NCBI GenBank assembly: GCA_012845835.1
Contig: JABAKD010000002.1
Location: forward strand, 20,908,129 to 20,972,128
DNA from: Undaria pinnatifida
Lineage: Eukaryota; Sar; Phaeophyceae; Laminariales; Alariaceae
Direction: 5' to 3'
Length of the DNA: 64,000 nt
The position numbers were made by a program, and so were the translations under genes. The notes beneath the pieces are model-generated. The model was given only the letters and a program-made list of their open reading frames with translations. It was not told the DNA's origin and made no database searches. Below, one piece after another: positions 1-36,568 of this stretch (position 1 is its first letter; the number at the start of each line of letters is the position of its first letter).

Positions 1-991
1 AATGGAATGATTCCGATATGGAACCGAAACGAACCGACTGGAACGGATTGAGACTCTGAATGAACCCAATTGGAATGAAACCGACCAAAATCGGACGAAA
101 TCGAACGGAAACAAATGGAACCGAATGAAACCTACTGGGATTCAACGGAACCGAACATAAACGAACCGAACTGACCGGAAAGGAATGGAAAACCAAATGA
201 AACCAATCGAAGCGAAACCGAACGGAGTCGAATGGAATCGAACGGAACCGAATGAGACCGAATCGAACCGATCGGAACCAACTGAACATAACAGAAACGT
301 TGGTGCTCGAACGGAACCGAACCGAACCGAACCGAACCGAACGAAAACGAACGAAACCGCATGGAGACGTAATGAATCGAAGGGAGACGAATCAAGCCGA
401 ATGGAATGGGACCGAATGGAGTTGATTGGAACTGGGAGCACGTCGCAATCGACGGGAAGGCATGTTTTGCGGTTGGGTTCTGCGTAGGAGAAAAAAAGGG
501 AAATGTAAATCAAGGGAAACGTGGACAGAGAAGGAGAAAAACGAGTGCGAGAGAAGTCGACAGCGATAAACTGAGAAAGACGTAAGTACGTACAGAGGGG
601 CGGAGAGGAAAGGAGGGATGAGAGGAGACCGGCAGACACACAAACAGACGAAAACAGAGACATTCAGAATGACAAATAGATAGACAATCAGGCAGCAAGA
701 CGGGTAGGCAGGCAGCCGGCCAGCCAGATGAGCAGACCAAACGAAGAGAGACAAAGGAGAGTACTCGCCAAAGAATGGACCCTCCGCCCGCCACGGTGCT
801 GTTTTCTTCTCGCCCCTGCCACGTCCTTTTTGGTGCTTGCCAATCTTTCTCGCGTTCGCGCCCGTACCGCACCGCACCGCATCTCACCGCACCGCACCTC
901 ACCGCACCGCACGCCACCGCACGCCACCGCACACCTTCGCGCCACACCGCCGCACACCCCCGCCCGCCACCACGCATCACCACATCCTTAG
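1..991. repeat. gene-free 5' flank: degenerate pentamer satellites
   Basis: No coding exon is recognised here. Bases 1-420 are a degenerate array of GGAAT/CCGAA-like pentamers with CCGAACCGAA runs near 315-345. Bases 862-960 are a CCGCA/CCGCAC array. The open reading frames across it are repeat translations (strings of arginine, serine, proline). Earlier exons of the prolyl 4-hydroxylase gene could lie upstream of the window or be hidden here, but none could be supported. Confidence 0.6.
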
Positions 992-3900
992 GAGGGAACT
1001 TCATCTGGCCAGGGGTGGAAGTGGGACACACTCAAGTCGTGGAAGGCCTCCAAACCCTGGGCACAATCGAGATGACTACGATGTCCATGCAGCCGCTTGT
1101 GTGAGTCGGTACTGCTGTAGACGCATGTGGTGCCGTATGAGGCAGGGGTGGCACTTTTGGAGGCACTTTTTTTTTTTGTCTTGACAGACTGAGGCTCCTC
1201 TTCCTAGGCCCTACTCTGTACTCGTATATCGTTGGGGAGCCGTTGTTGTTGAGCAATTTCAGTTCGTCGTGTACCTAGATAGTGGAATTTTGTTCGTCGA
1301 CTTACGCTTGAGTTGTTTCTCTGTACAGATGTGCATTATCGCACGGCAGTGGTAAAAGCAGTTTTGGGGGGCAAGTGGTTTTCTGTACGTCGGACTTCTC
1401 AAACTGGGGAAACTACCAACTTATAGTTGGAGCCCCGTTTTGTGGTATCCTTATTTTGAAAAGAAATATATGTCTAAACACGCCAGCTGTGAGTTCGATA
1501 AATTTAGAGTCTTTAGTTAGTTGTACACTTAGCCCCGTGGGATTGTCCATCGATATTAAGTCGACCAATGTTTGTCAAAGTCGGGCTGTAGGTGGGGAAT
1601 GGAGCTCCAGAAGTGAGGATCTTCGACTGAGACTAATCCCACGTCTACGATAGCATGCGTCTAACTCAGTGTTTGGGTGGTCCTCGTGTGCGGAGTCTCA
1701 AAAGAGTTAGGTCCGACCCTGTAGTATGAGCTCATCGTGTTGTTCATCCTTCCAGCCGCGGTCCCCGCCACCGGGTACGGTTTTAGCGCGCGGCTGTGTC
1801 GAGGCAAATGCGTTGGCCAATCAGTGTCTGCGACGATCAATAACACGCAGCAGTCAGCTTTCTTGTGTCGCTTGTATACCAGCACCAGTACCAGGTATGT
1901 ATGTCAGGTATCGCTTTTTTTTTGTGAGTTGGGGCTCCCTAGAGGCCGTGCAGTCAACATATATACGGCAGTCAGTTTTTTTTTTTGTCGTTTTCGTACC
2001 AGCACCAGTACCAGATATATACCAGCACCAGTACCAGAAACTTGGTATGTAACAGGTGCCACTGTTGTGTAACGGTGGATCTCCTATTGGAGGTCAGAGG
2101 AGTGTTTTGGTTTTGCCGTGGCACTTGTAAGCATTGTGTTCGAGATGCAGTGACGTAGCCGCGGCCGCCTGATGAGGTTTTTGAGCAATCGATACTTGCT
2201 GCATTTTTTCCTCCGTTCTGCTGGGCGCAGTCACGACCAGCAATCGAACGTGAACGGTGCCGTTGTCGATGGTGCTGTTGTTGTTGCTGGCGGTGGAGGT
2301 GGCGGTGGCGGTGGAGGTGGCGGTGGCGGTGGCGGTGGAAGTGGGGGTGATGATGTGTGTGAGTGTTGTGCACGCGGGAGAGGGGGGGGTGCAATATCAT
2401 GTTTGGCCGTAGTCTGCCGGACTATAAAACCTTCGTATCCCCGCAATGCCGGGATGGAGCACGTCGGTTTTTCTCTGAACTGGCAGGTGTTGCTTGCACC
2501 ACGCGCGAACTAGCGGGGGGGATGATGGGTGTGGTGGATGTGTGGATGTGGCTGTAGTGTGTGTGGGGGGTGGTGGTGGTGGTACGGGTGGTTATGTTGT
2601 GGCATGCTTTCTCTTCGCTGATCAAGTACCACTGTCGTCCTGGCTGTCACTGATGTCGCGCCCGCAGATTCGAAGCCAAGGATTTCCTCCTGAAGGAAGA
2701 GTGCCAGCACATCAGAGATAAGGCCGACCCCCATATGAAACCCTCGCCGGTGTCGCTCATGGACCACGACAAGGGAAAGCCGGACACCAACTGGAGAACG
2801 AGGTATACTTTCCCTCACTCCGTACCTGGTGCACGTTTGGACGACATTAATCAATACGGTATGCGATACGGTACGAGGCATACGGTATGGCACGGTAAAC
2901 GGGACAGTAAAGTACGGTACGGTAAGAAGCGATGAAGCGATGCAGTATACGGTACTGTATGGCGCGGTGAGGTATGAAACGGTACCGCAGGGTATAACAC
3001 GGTACGGTATGGTACTTTACCATACGAAACGGTGCGGTACTGCTGTAGTGTCGATACTGTCTCAGTCCTCCGGCCTCAGAGGTAGTGTGGCGTGCCGTGC
3101 TTTTGCCGTGTCGTGAAGCGCTGACAATGTGAGAAGCAGCCGCTTGGTTATTCTTCGCAAGGAGCAATGGCGGCGGCAATCGCGTCTTCTGGTGTGGAGC
3201 GGGACGGCGCCCCCTCCCTCTAAAAGCACAAGTCCGACCGCGCGGTAGACATTCTGAAGGAGCAGGCGTCTAACTCTTTTGGCACTGTAGTCCCGATATA
3301 TGGGAAAGCCACTTGAATTTAGACTATGATAAGTTTATCACATAGAAATGGGCTAAGCCGACGATGAGAGGAATGGGAATTGGGGGGAGGGAGACGGCGG
3401 AATGCGGAAGGCCGATAGACTGAAGGCCGTTGGACGCTAGAAGCACGCGACGAAAGCGTGAGCGGCGGAGGTGTGTCTGGGTCGGGAAGTGGCACTGCAG
3501 TCTAAGATGGTGTGGAAAGGCACCGGCGAAAAGGCTGACATGAAGGTGGTCACGAAATTCTGTCTGCGCTGCAGCAGTGGTTGTAGTAGTACTGAAGTAG
3601 TAGTTTAATGGTAGGAGAAGCAATACTTCGAAGCAGTAGTTTAATAGTAGCAGTAATTTAGTAGTACTAATAGTAGTAGTAGTAGCAGCAGCAGCAGCAG
3701 TAGTAGCAGTAGCAGTAGCAGTAGCAGTAGTAGTAGCAGTAGTAGCAGTAGCAGTAGTAGTAGTAGTAGTGTTAACAGTAACAAATGCAACCTGTGATCG
3801 TAAGCAATACCAGGTAGCAGTGTTACCGCATTTTAGTAGTAGGAGTGCATGGCGTTACAGCGAAACGTATTTCGGAATTTACGTCGTTGTACCTAGCATC

Positions 3901-6900
3901 GGATTGGTCTTGTTGCGGAGACCTTGTAGGAGAGGACTAGGCGGATTTAGTCTCCCTTTCCAACAGTCGGCCCACAATTATACCGCGCTAGTCCGTTTCT
4001 TCAATCCTTTTCTCGCATGGTTTTCTCTTCGTTTTTCGTTCTTGTTTTCGTTTTCGTTTTTGTGTTCGTTTTCGTTTTTGCGTTCGTTTTCGTTTTTGTG
4101 TTCGTTTTCGTTGTCGTTCTCGTTTTCGTTCTCGTTGTCATTCTCGTTTTGTGCTTCGTTTTTCTTCTCGTTTTCTTGTTCCACCCTCCCCCGCAAAGCA
4201 CGACGTACTTCATGCCTTCCACCAAAGACCCCATGCTTCAGGGTATCGACCAGCGTGTTGAGGAGTTCACCCGCGTCCCAAGGTCACACCAGGAGCAGGT
4301 GCAAGTCCTCAAGTACGACAAGGGACAGCGATATACGGCGCATCACGACTTCTTGTGGGTTTCCCAAAATAGTTAGTTGCATGCTTTTTGTCGGAGGGGA
4401 AACGGGGGAAGCACGGGGAAGGGGGTGTAATCACATCATGCATGGCCATAGTTCTCAGGACGATAGACCCTCGCACCCCTACAATGCCGGGACGAAGCAC
4501 GTCGGGTTTTCACCGACCAAGCAGGCATTGCTTGGGGAGGGGGGAGGGGGCGGTATATTGAGGCATGGTCTGACGAAAACGAGGGGAAGTTGAATGCCAG
4601 AGGTTTGGTGTTTCCCCTTTGTGGAAAGGCAAGGGTGGCATGGGGAGTTGGAGATGACGCTCGTCGTTCCCCTGCAAAACCCTGTGAACTTCGCGGTTGC
4701 TTGGGAAATTGACCCTGCCCCGTGCTCCGCTCTGTTAACGTTTGCGTTGAATATCAGCTCGAGCAGGACGTTCGCTGGCGAAGGGCGTTTACCCCTCGCT
4801 TGCTAAATCGTTTCTGCCACGCGCGCCGCTTCCCCCCCCCCCCACCCCCCCCTTTCTCCCTCTTTCTGTGTCTTGCATCTCGTTTGTATGTTCGGCCGTG
4901 CTTCTCGTCGTCGGGCCTTTATCCCTACTGTCACTGTTACCTACATCGACCGTGGCGCGGCGACGGCGGCGGTGACGGTGACCCTCGTGGTGGGTTCGAT
5001 GGCGGTGGTGGCGTCGGCACCTGCGGTGTGGTGCTTTCGATGGCAATCATTGTCTACTCCTCTGCTGGCGACACCACACCTGCCTCTCCGTGCTTTGTGC
5101 GCTGTCCACAGCAACCCCAAGATGTACCAGAAGTGAGCGAGCGGGGCTTGTTACTGCGTAAGGGTGTGTCCCCAACCCATCCCCGCCGCCGAGTTGTTCT
5201 CGTGTATAGAAATATCGTGTGTACGTGCGTTTGTGTTCAAGATGCGTGTATGTTTTGTGTTCGCTTTTTTTTGTTCACCGTTCGTGTGTGTTTCCAGGGT
5301 TTGTATATGTGCGGAGATTTGTACTGAAATACGTGGTACAGTGGGTACCCCGATTTAAGATCGCCCCATGACAAGCCAAAACAAGCGCTCTTAACTAGAC
5401 GTTGCTCTTATTTGTAATGGGAAATATTCAGTTTTTAATATAGACGAGACATGCCGATTTGACCACTCTTGAATCCCAAACGCTCTTATCCGGGGCGCTC
5501 TTGGATCGGGGTATCAATTGTGTTTTTTCTGTTCGCCAGCCGACCCGTGCATGTATCCGTCCGTCTATCTGTGTAATGTATCCATCCATCCATCCATCCG
5601 TCCATCCATCCATCCATCTATCCGTCCATCCATCCATACATCCATACATCTATCCATGCATATATCCAGCCATCCATCTATCCATTCATCCATCCACCCT
5701 TGATCCATCCACCGACACACCCATCTATGCATGCATGCATCCGTTCATCCACTCAACAATCCGTGCACCCATGCATCCATCCATTAACGCATCCAACCAT
5801 CCTGATGGACTGACTACTTGTGTGTCAGGGATGAGCGAACGCTGAAGAACATGGACGGCGGCCGCAAAAACCGCATGATCACCGTGTTTTGGTGAGAGTC
5901 TAAGCGCACTTGCACGGCTGTGAGCCCGAGAGCTTGTGCCAGCTTGCGGGCTTATGCGAGCTTTTGCTAGCGTGCCATCTTTCAAGCTTTCAAGCTTGCG
6001 AGCTTACGATCTTGCGGGCTTATGTTAGTTCATTGCAAGCTTGCGGGCTTGTGCGAGTTTGTGCGAACTTGCAGGTTTGCGAGTTTGTGCGAGTTTATGC
6101 GTATGTGCGAATTTCTGCCAGTTTCTGCGAGGGTGCGAGTTTTTTGCGAGTTTGTGCAAGGTGGCGAGGTTGTGCGGGGTTGTGCAAGGTGGCGAATGTA
6201 TAAGAGTTTGTGCAAGGTGGCGAATGTGTGCGAGTTTGTGCAAGGTGGCGAGCTTGCTAGCTCTTGCGGGCTCTGCGAGCTTGTGCAAGGTCCTCGACAG
6301 TTATTGAGCGTCAAATTTCCTTTCATTCATAGGACATGCGCTCTCTTCCCCAATCGAGTATGCTCGGCGGCACCACCGTTGTCCGGACGATTTTCATCGC
6401 CCCACCCTTTCGCCCTCTCCGTCGTCCTCCTGCCGCCAATGCTATTTGTACGGCGACCACCGCCCCCACCAACGTCGCCGCTTCTGTCGACCCCTCAATA
6501 GCATGTATACACTCCCCCCTCATCCCCCGCCCCGCCCCCTTCCCGCCTGCTTTTCCCATCCCGACTTCTACCCCCCACCCCTCACTTTTCTTTGCATCCG
6601 AAGGTATCTGAGCGATGTAGAGGAAGGAGGTGAAACGATTTTCCCACGGTTCGGCGGCCGCACTGGCCCCGTGGACTTCTCCGACTGCACGAAGGGGCTT
6701 AAGATCAAGCCGATCGTTGGGTAGGAAAACATAGTTATTACGGACAATATGGAAATAGATATATCCTCAGTTAGCCCGTGTACTACTGCAGTAATTAGCC
6801 TACTTTAACGCCACGTGATTTGTTCTGAAAAAAACAGGATTCTAACGGAGGTTGTTGAATGTACTTTGGCGGCTGATGTAATGTTTATTTCATAGAAAAA

Positions 6901-9299
6901 CTTTATGGGGTGGGCATACAGTAGTAGCAGGTCGAGACTTTGACTCTTGCCGCCGTAACGCTCTACAGTGGGTATACCGATTTAAGAGCACCCCGTGACA
7001 AGCCGAAACAGGGGTTCTTAATTTTGTGTTGTTCTTATCTGTTTTAGGATAGATGTGACTTTTAGTATGGCGGGGCATATCGATTTGACCGCGCTCAAGT
7101 CCCGAACGCTCTTATCTTGGTTACTCTTAAATCGGTTTCTCTTAAATCGGTTTCTCGTAAATCGGTTGCTCTTGAATCGGTTGCTTTTAGATCGGTTGCT
7201 CTTGAATCGGTTGCTCTTAAATCGGTTGCTCTTAAATCGGTTGCTCTTAAATCGGGGTACGCACTGTATCGACAGGTATTGATTCATGCTGTACGCAAAC
7301 ACTACTGGGAGGTGTTTGTTCGTGCTGCACAGTAGTAGTAGAGCAGTAGGTGCGTTTCCGATAACGGCAAGCAACGTCAGCAGCGAAAAAATAAACAACA
7401 ACCGAGCTAGCTGTTATCTCTGCTGCGACGTGCACGCGTCCTCCTACACAATGCATGCTCTGGGTACTGCCTAGCACGGGCTAGATCCCGTACTTGAGAC
7501 TTGCATACGTGCACATTATCTCTCTACAACAAGCCCCATTGTTTGTACATTTATGTGATGTCTCACTTTGTTGTTTTTGCTCCCCTGCTGTTTCTGCTGG
7601 TTCCGCTGTTTTGTTCTGGCGACTATTTCTCGCTCGTGCTTGTTTTTTCCGGGGGGGATGGGGGTCTTGCAGCAAGGTGGCGATGTTTTATTCCATGAGG
7701 CCCGATGGTCAGTTCGACGACTTCAGCCTCCACGGAGCGTGCCCGGTCATCACCGGTGAGGGCCGCGACGGTTTTGGGGTCTGCCTTGTGGGGAGCGGGG
7801 GTCAGCTTGCGCAGTTAATGGCTGGTGCTTCATGGCTTGTGCTAGCTTGCGCCTGATGAAGCGCGGGGGGGGTTGATGCCTCGCCGTCGTCCCACGACAG
7901 CGTTAACGTTTTTCCTATTTTGGAGCTAGGCCCACTTTAGTGGGGATGACTGTGACTTGTCATTTGTGTGCGATCATTCTTACGGTTCTGAAGGGTCAAG
8001 AGGAAAAACTAGTTGGGAAGGGGGCGGGAGAGGTCGATTCCAGATCACTCGTGTTCCACGTTGGCGTTTTTTCCTTTTTGAAAACTGGGTCCTCCACGTG
8101 TTTGGGGATAAACGACGTGTAGTTAGGGGTTGGGCAATTCTTGCGGTTTTGAGAGGTTCAAGATGAAAAACTGGAGTAGGGAGAGGGGGGGCAGAAGTCG
8201 ACCCCAGATCAATCGAGTTCCCGTGTCCTTCGTTCGCGCGCTATGTCTTGTTCGGCCTTCATTTTCACCTGCCTGCCCTCTCGAAAAGGTGTGTTTCCAC
8301 GCCACTTGTGGCGGTCGTCGTCGGGGCTTATCCATGCGCCACCATTTTATTTCTATGGGGACGTGAAGACCTGCTTCACTTGTTCCTTGTACGAGTATAA
8401 ATTGTGCGTGCACCCCCCCCCACCGCTTGCTTCGATTCTCCTCGTAAAGTTTTTTTGCTGCTGTAGTACGCATATAGGTACCAGGTATGTTTTTTTCTTG
8501 CTTGGGTCTTGTTGTCTTTATTTATTGTTTTTCATGTTTTTTTTCCACCGTTCCACGCTCTGGTCGTTTCTCGGCACGGCGTGTGCTCACAGGTAGAAAA
8601 TGGGCCGCCAACAAGTGGGTCTGGTCTGCGCCAGTCCGGGTGAGTACGGTAGCAGTACAGAAGTACCGTATTTAGGGCTATAATATGCATACCGGTAAGT
8701 TGATACAGCGTGTACGGGATTGTGTCGTGGCGACCGCTCTCGAGAATCGGTTGGGTTGTGCGGTGGCTCACGCGCTGTAGTCGTCTACTGGACCGGGTGG
8801 CGGCAGGGAGAAAATCGTGCGGAATGCAGGATAGTAGTGATATATGTAGTCGTAGTAGTAGTAGTAGTAGCAGCAGCAGTAGTAGTAGTAGTAGTAGTAG
8901 TAGTAGCAGCAGCAGCAGCTGCAGCAGCAGCGGCAGCAGCAGCAGCAGCAGCAGCAGCAGCGGCAGCAGCAGCAGCAGCAGCAGCAGACAAGCAGAACAG
9001 GAAGAGCAGTACAAGCAGCAGTTAAGGGAAACTGTACAAGCAGTAGTAATGGAAACAGTACAAGCAGTACCAGTAGCAGCAGTACCATGGCACGTAGTAC
9101 AAGCACTAGGAGCACAAACTCAGTCTAGCAAGTCAGTCCGAAGCATGCGTGGATGAAACACGAGCGAAACCCCTGTCTTGGCGCCTCCCTCATTGCCATT
9201 CTGCCCACGCCCGCATCCCGCCTCACCTCGCCCATTATCCACTCCAACTGCCGCCGTGTCTGCTTGTTCCCGCCTTCCATTTACCAGTTCGGTGGCTGA
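992..9299 (+). CDS. prolyl 4-hydroxylase alpha-subunit catalytic domain protein (5' partial)
   Basis: Fe(II)/2-oxoglutarate dioxygenase that hydroxylates proline, normally in the ER/secretory pathway. Exons with matching phases: 992-1100, 2668-2802, 4199-4354, 5112-5132 (21-nt micro-exon), 5829-5891, 6604-6720, 7673-7755, 8593-8639. Joined, they read through family blocks: [92 protein letters not shown]. The iron ligands (His-x-Asp in AHHDF, His in SLHG) and the 2-oxoglutarate lysine (GRKW) are present. The 3' end is uncertain. An exon at 9288-9299 (FGG, stop) would give ...APVRFGG. Reading through the last donor instead stops at 8675. The 5' exons with signal peptide were not found. Introns carry several repeats and two mariner-like MITEs. 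Family identity is secure; substrate is unknown. Confidence 0.88.
1101..2667 (+). other. P4H intron 1
   Basis: Spliced GTGAGT...GCAG between QPLV and FEAK. It holds a GGTGGC microsatellite (2288-2342) and one copy of the 100-bp dispersed repeat (2395-2505). No gene seen. Confidence 0.75.
2395..2505 (+). repeat. dispersed 100-bp repeat family, copy 1
   Basis: Shares the core ATGCCGGGATGGAGCACGTC, followed by GGTTTTTC...GGCAGG, with copies at 4430-4532, 21215-21302 and (inverted) 49410-49490. Lies in P4H intron 1. Confidence 0.75.
2855..3045. repeat. degenerate GGTACGGTAT repeat
   Basis: Imperfect array of GGTACGG/CGGTATGG-type words in P4H intron 2, with drifting unit length. No coding potential. 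Confidence 0.6.
3655..3772. repeat. TAG/CAG trinucleotide microsatellite
   Basis: Runs of AGTAGTAGC and AGCAGCAGC in P4H intron 2. Short, interrupted, non-coding. Confidence 0.8.
4022..4190. repeat. TTTTCG pyrimidine-rich repeat before P4H exon 3
   Basis: Array of TTTTCGTTTTCG and related words ending just before the acceptor at 4197-4198. It supplies the long polypyrimidine stretch in front of the exon encoding STTYFMPS. The phenylalanine/valine-rich open frame through it is a repeat translation. Confidence 0.75.
4430..4532 (+). repeat. dispersed 100-bp repeat family, copy 2
   Basis: Core ATGCCGGGACGAAGCACGTC followed by a GGTTTTC...GGCAGG tail. Preceded by CATGGCCATAG, as in copy 3. Lies in P4H intron 3. 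Confidence 0.78.
5339..5520 (+). mobile_element. Tc1/mariner-like MITE, copy 1
   Basis: Left end CAGTGGGTACCCCGATTTAA follows a TA dinucleotide (5337-5338). The right end (TCTTGGATCGGGGTATCAAT region) is a decayed inverted match. The interior aligns with copy 2 at 6966-7266 (shared CGATTTGACC...CTCTTATC). No transposase, so non-autonomous. Confidence 0.7.
5575..5800. repeat. CATC tetranucleotide microsatellite
   Basis: Mostly CATC/CGTC/TATC repeats, in P4H intron 4 just before the acceptor at 5828. Isoleucine/histidine/proline frames across it are repeat translations. Confidence 0.85.
5920..6290. repeat. GCGAGTTTGTGCAAGG minisatellite
   Basis: Degenerate tandem words GCTTGCGGGCTT and GCGAGTTTGTGCAAGGTGGC in P4H intron 5. 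Cysteine/alanine-rich frames on both strands follow from the repeat. Confidence 0.75.
6966..7266 (+). mobile_element. Tc1/mariner-like MITE, copy 2, with expanded 3' terminal repeat
   Basis: Flanked by TA on both sides (6964-6965 and 7267-7268). The left end CAGTGGGTATACCGATTTAA is an inverted match to the right end, which reads TTAAATCGGGGTACGCACTG. CAGTG termini with a TA duplication are hallmarks of Tc1/mariner. Inside the right end a 15-bp unit (CTCTTAAATCGGTTG and variants) is repeated about nine times (7125-7255). Absent or single in copy 1. No transposase. Confidence 0.8.
8850..8992. repeat. AGT/AGC trinucleotide microsatellite
   Basis: About 140 bp of AGT and AGC repeats downstream of the last well-supported P4H exon. 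Serine, valine and alanine homopolymer frames are repeat translations. Confidence 0.85.
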
Positions 9300-12200
9300 A
9301 CCTTCACCAAACGGGGCTTCTTTTAGCTTACGGTAAGAAGGGCATCTATCCCGAAAGGCGGCATCGACGACAACTGGCAGTCAAGAGCGATCGAATGACC
9401 AGCATGGCAGCTGCTATGATAAATGTTTTTATATTAATATATCCAAGCTTCTTGCTGCTGTGCAAAAAACAAGCGGTGGCCTTTTTTTAGTGCGGCAGTG
9501 CTATGCGCCGCAAGCAATGACCTTTTTTTTGTGCGGCAATGCTATACGCCGTATCGCAGCCGAGCATAGAGCGAGATAGACGTCGAAGGCGTGTCTAGGA
9601 GGGGGTGGCCAGGACAGAGGGTGGCGAAAGTGGGGCGGGGGAGGAAGAAGGGGGGGTTGTTTTTGAGGCGGTACTTTAAACGAAGAAAGGGTGGGATGAG
9701 GCGCGGGGTGAGGTGAGGTTGGATGAGACGGGGTGGGGTCGGGTGCGTGAGTACCGGTAGCTTTCGTGCGTGGTCGTTTTAAAATGTTCGAATCGTGGCG
9801 ACGCTGCTATAGTGATGTTGTAGTGGCATGGTGCTGGTGCTGTTGCTGGTGCGGTTTTTTGCCCCCGTGACCCCGATTATAGCAGCGCTGGTGGCCCTGT
9901 ACTTTTTTCAACCCGCCTGGTTCGGAGCCCATCGGAGAACGTTATCCGCAATGGCGGGGAGAGGGGACGTGAGCACGCTGCCTGGGGCGGGGGCGGCGTT
10001 GTTTTGCGTAAGGATCCCAGTCGGTAGCATAGAGCGCTTGTTTTAAGTTCGTTTTACTTGCCTTGTTTGGTCTTGATGCTAGAGTATAGTGGGAGGGGAG
10101 CCTTTTCACTTCATGCCTTACAGCTGTAGCGCTGTTGCTTACCAGGTACTCGGCAGTAGCGGCTGTGTATCTCCACGTAGCCTGCCAGGCCGTGTCGGGT
10201 GATGGGAACTGCGCGCGGCGTCGCAAAGCAATCATCGGTGGACGTCTTCAGTCGCTGCTCATCGTGCTGCGGTAGAGCGCCACGTAGCCAGGAGTATTGT
10301 TCTTGTTTTTCTGCGTGCTGCTCAACTATTTTATCTGTTGTCGACATCTTTTGACACTACTTCGGTGAAATAGTAATGGTGTCGGCGTTGGGTGCCGGTA
10401 CACCGTGGTGGAAATACCTGTAACGGTGGTATGGAATAGGTTCCACTACTAAACGCGTGCTGCGGTAGAGGTAGTACTTTCTGGCTGAAATGTTTTCAGA
10501 ATGACGGGGCTCCTTAACCCGAAATCGTCGGAAAATTCGCCCCCTTAATTTTTGCATAATTCTCGTTGTGTATCTAAATCATGGGATTTTTCATCCGGTA
10601 TGATAGCAGTTTTAGTTTTCTCCTAATGGGTTTTTGGGGAGAGGTCCTAAGCTCCCAAATCGAGGGGTAGTATTAGAAAAAAGTGGTGCACCTCTATCGT
10701 AGTACGAGTCTATACTGTTATCAGGTTGCAGGATACCAGACTGATTCTACGATAGCCCCCCCCCCAAAACCAGCGATTTTCTTTAACGAACGTTTCATGG
10801 CTGATCGACACGAGGAAGGGTTCTGTTGAAAGAACAAGCCTCCATAAATGTTCTTGTTTGCAAAGGGCTATCGAACGATGACGTCGGGGTGGGAAGGGGC
10901 ACCGTATTTCAGGCGGTACGGCCGGGAGCTGGTTTTAAAACCGGCGATTTCGTTAAAAAAAAGTTGGGGGGAATATCTTAGAACGACTCAGCACGTACCT
11001 TTTTTTGTGGTAGACCCGGTGTTTGCTTTCCATGCTAGAAAGTATAGAAAGTATGTCATGCTTGTCGTGGGAGCTCCGTCTGTCTGTTTTTTTTTGTGTG
11101 AGTGCTGTGTGCGTGCGTGTTCGTGTGTTGATTCGTGTTTTTGTTTTCGATGCGACGCTGGTGCGTCTGTTTCTCTGGCACTCCACTCCGCCTCTTAATT
11201 ATGTTGATATATATACAAGTTCTTGTGCTCTGCTTCCCAATTTGTTGCTCGTACATACGGGTACAGCTTTCTACCCCTCCCTCCCCACCATCACCGAAAC
11301 CGTCACCACCACCGCCGTTTAGCTAGGGAGGCTGAACTGATCCGTGCGTTGGTGGCGCGGCTGCTACTGCTTAGTGAGTGGGGTGCCCGCCCCTGCGCTG
11401 TTTTTGCCTTTTCGCCCTTTTTTTTCAAGTTTCCCCTGCCGCTGCTGCTGAGCTCTTGCTGCGCCGTTTCAATAGAACTGCATCTACAGTTCGGAGACAA
11501 CGTATATAGCTTGAATTTAGCTGGGCTCATTTTTGCCGCTGTATAGGGTTTAGCTTCCTATCAGATAGAGATAAAACTCGGAAAAAACGATATTGAGGGG
11601 GGAGAGAAAGTAAGCAAAGCAAAGCAAGATTGAAAATGAGAGAGAACGTGAGCGAAAATACACCCGTAACGCCACAGCCTCAAGCGATGGAGTGCCTAAC
11701 GTAAGCTATGCTACTTTAAAATAGCATAGCGGTGGCATCGCAGGTCAGTACCGGTTGGAGAAGGTACTGCGAGGCGGGCAGAGCCTTTTACCAAGCACAT
11801 GTACCACTCGTACTTTGCTCAACGTATGTACGTGCATAGTGTATAGCATTCCCCTTAACACATGGTGCAGGAGGACAACAAGGAGGAGGGGGAATAATAG
11901 CTGACGTTGTTTAAGAGTATTTTATAAAATAGCCGGCGACCTCTGCGAGATCGCACACGGGCGAAATGTGCGTGTGTGCGGACTGGCGCCGGCAATCAAT
12001 GCCGTCGCCCCTACACCCTCCTTCTCTCGCTGAGTGTCTCGTGGTTTGGGGCAATCATTAAATCCCTTCGCAACCCCATTCTCAGCCTGCATGTGTCTCG
12101 TGTTTTGGGGCGAGAAAACGGGCCGATTTACATGCTTGGGCGCTTGTTTTGAAGGACTTGTTCTTCCTCGCGGAATGGAGCGGGGCTAAGGGAGTTGGGT

Positions 12201-12586
12201 TTCCTTGCGGGGTACAGCGGGCGTGCTCTCCCGCTGGGCTGTTTGTTGAACGGCATGACAGCGCCCTGACTCTTCCGCGTTTTCCCTGCGCGACGCCCCG
12301 AACCTGGTTTGCCCCCGCCCGCGCCCATGTGGGCGGTGGCGAAAAAACGCCCCTCTCTTCAATGGAAAATAATTGCTTCTTTGGTGCCGACTAGTGATGA
12401 AAAAATGGTTTTGGGTCGCCGACACCGGTGCCTGGAGACAGAAGCGCGGTGTCACAGGTCCACTGACCCCACGGCTTTCAATGCGTCTGTCTCTCCTCCC
12501 CTCTCTCCCTTTCCCCTTCTCTCTTTCTCTCACTCTCTTCGTCTCTCTGTTTCTCTCCCTCTCTCGGTCGTGGGTCCCCCGTCCAG
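9300..12586. other. convergent intergenic region between P4H and helicase
   Basis: No gene recognised. It probably contains the 3' UTRs of both genes. Visible structure: a 44-bp tandem duplication at 9466-9550 (CCTTTTTTT then GTGCGGCA-type words), G-rich DNA at 9590-9760, a dispersed repeat at 10450-10715, and a polypyrimidine stretch at 12495-12570 next to the helicase stop. Confidence 0.55.
10450..10715 (+). repeat. 250-bp dispersed repeat, copy 1
   Basis: Inverted match to 54410-54660. Shared blocks are GAAATGTTTTCAGAATGAC, GGGCTCCTTAACCC, CTCGTTGTGTA, AAGCTCCCAAAT, GTTAGTATTAGAAAAAA-like and GCACCTCTATC. No coding capacity in either copy. Confidence 0.75.
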
Positions 12587-36568
<23,982 letters not shown>

